From Kingdonia uniflora (lineage: Eukaryota > Streptophyta > Magnoliopsida > Ranunculales > Circaeasteraceae), in the NCBI GenBank assembly GCA_014058105.1, contig JACGCM010000669.1, positions 2,480,001 to 2,544,000 of the forward strand: 64,000 nt of DNA. The letters are read 5' to 3'. Under the pieces are notes generated by a model. That model worked only from the letters and a program-made list of their open reading frames with translations, had not been told where the DNA came from and made no database searches. Below, one piece after another: positions 63,701 to 64,000 of the stretch (within the stretch, counting starts at the first letter, position 1; every line of letters begins with the position of its first letter). Made by a program: the position numbers and the translations under genes.

Positions 63701-64000
63701 CGTTAATTGTTTGGTAATTGCTTTGGAACTCTTTGTGATGTTGTTTCTTTAACTGCTTTGGAACTGCTGTTATTTGTTTTTGATGTTGTTTCTGCAACTG
63801 TTTTTGAATTGTGATATGATATTGGAACTGCTGTTATTTAATGCTGTTTCTTGATGTTGTTATTTGATCCATGTAATGCTGTTGCAGTTGAACTGTAATG
63901 CTGATTGCTGATTGCTGATTGCTGATGATTGCTGTAATGTTGAATGCTGATTACTTTAATATTGATTGCTGAACTGTTAAACTGTAAGTCTGTAATGCTG
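63701..64000. repeat. Simple-sequence tract in hAT 3' part
   Basis: Repeated GATGTTGTTTCT, GGAACTGCTGTTATTTG and four to five tandem TGATTGC/TGCTGAT units near 63900-63970. No coding content. It does not resemble CRISPR, as the units are adjacent and degenerate. Confidence 0.6.

Larger units (their letters stand above)
59596..64000 (+). mobile_element. hAT DNA transposon, left end and body (right end outside window)
   Basis: Terminus TAGAGCTGGCAAAGTGACCC followed by dense GACCCG/CGGGTC words (59615-59770), the subterminal pattern of plant hATs. The body carries a + strand transposase (61358-63700) and, between terminus and transposase, a formin N-terminal fragment on the opposite strand. The last 280 bases consist of TGTTGTTT and TGATTGC-type simple repeats. 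The 8 bases before the terminus (AGCCCACA, 59588-59595) should recur right of the element. Confidence 0.8.

Noticed and set aside
63880..63970. Regular TGATTGC repeats, CRISPR-like at first glance
   Set aside because: Units are adjacent and degenerate without spacers, in a plant hAT; simple-sequence repeat.

Overview
This window looks like repeat-rich nuclear DNA of a eudicot plant. The evidence is plant-type split genes with GT-AG introns, an AT-rich background, and nested plant transposons: Ty3/gypsy Tat/Retand and Athila types, hAT, PIF/Harbinger with its MITEs, and L1-type LINEs. The protein flavour loosely recalls Ericales, but that is only a guess. There are no bacterial features, rRNA, tRNA or CRISPR.

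Host genes: the one credible gene is a UCH37/UCHL5-type ubiquitin C-terminal hydrolase on the + strand. It has five coding exons (9102-9132, 12649-12695, 22056-22102, 22187-22289, 22367-23095). They are spread over 14 kb because introns 1 and 2 (3.5 and 9.4 kb) are filled with transposons. The remaining host-derived pieces are broken: an MCT-1/MCTS1 fragment (1286-1533), a DUF295 F-box-type pseudogene inside UCH intron 2 (20775-21660), a DUF674-like fragment (35684-36300), two unidentified GT-AG exons (36443-36706, 53541-53685), an SDR dehydrogenase pseudogene (54797-55722), and a formin N-terminus lying antisense inside a hAT element (60231-60529).

Layout. 1-6300: degenerate hAT, LINE and non-autonomous hAT pieces. 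6306-8700: a PIF/Harbinger end, a Tat protease on the minus strand and an Athila pol remnant. 9102-23095: the UCH gene, whose introns hold a LINE with a nested MITE, a 4025-bp hAT with target-site duplications, and the DUF295 pseudogene. 23692-32680: one LINE split by a 6.2-kb PIF/Harbinger (24116-30361, TSD TAA) and by a MITE (32023-32461, TSD TAA). The Harbinger encodes a Myb/SANT-like ORF1, a DDE transposase and a third gene with a plant mobile domain (PMD). 32739-33690: a 5' LTR plus primer-binding site of a non-coding LTR retrotransposon family. 33690 to about 50300: a Tat/Retand-type element (gag, PR, RT remnant, archaeal-type RNase H, INT, downstream tandem repeats, antisense ORF). Its gag is interrupted by a composite insertion, and a complete 4531-bp non-coding LTR element (39950-44480, TSD TCGAT) sits between its RNase H and integrase. 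50340-53300: another Tat-type 5' end on the minus strand. 54797-55722: the SDR pseudogene. 56060-56861: a solo LTR of the non-coding family. 57000-59595: a third Tat 5' end. 59596 to the right edge: a hAT with a nearly complete transposase.

Most element ORFs carry stops or frameshifts and are annotated as pseudogenes. Family assignments come from motifs read by eye. No database search was possible, and LTR outer ends without a visible duplication are approximate.
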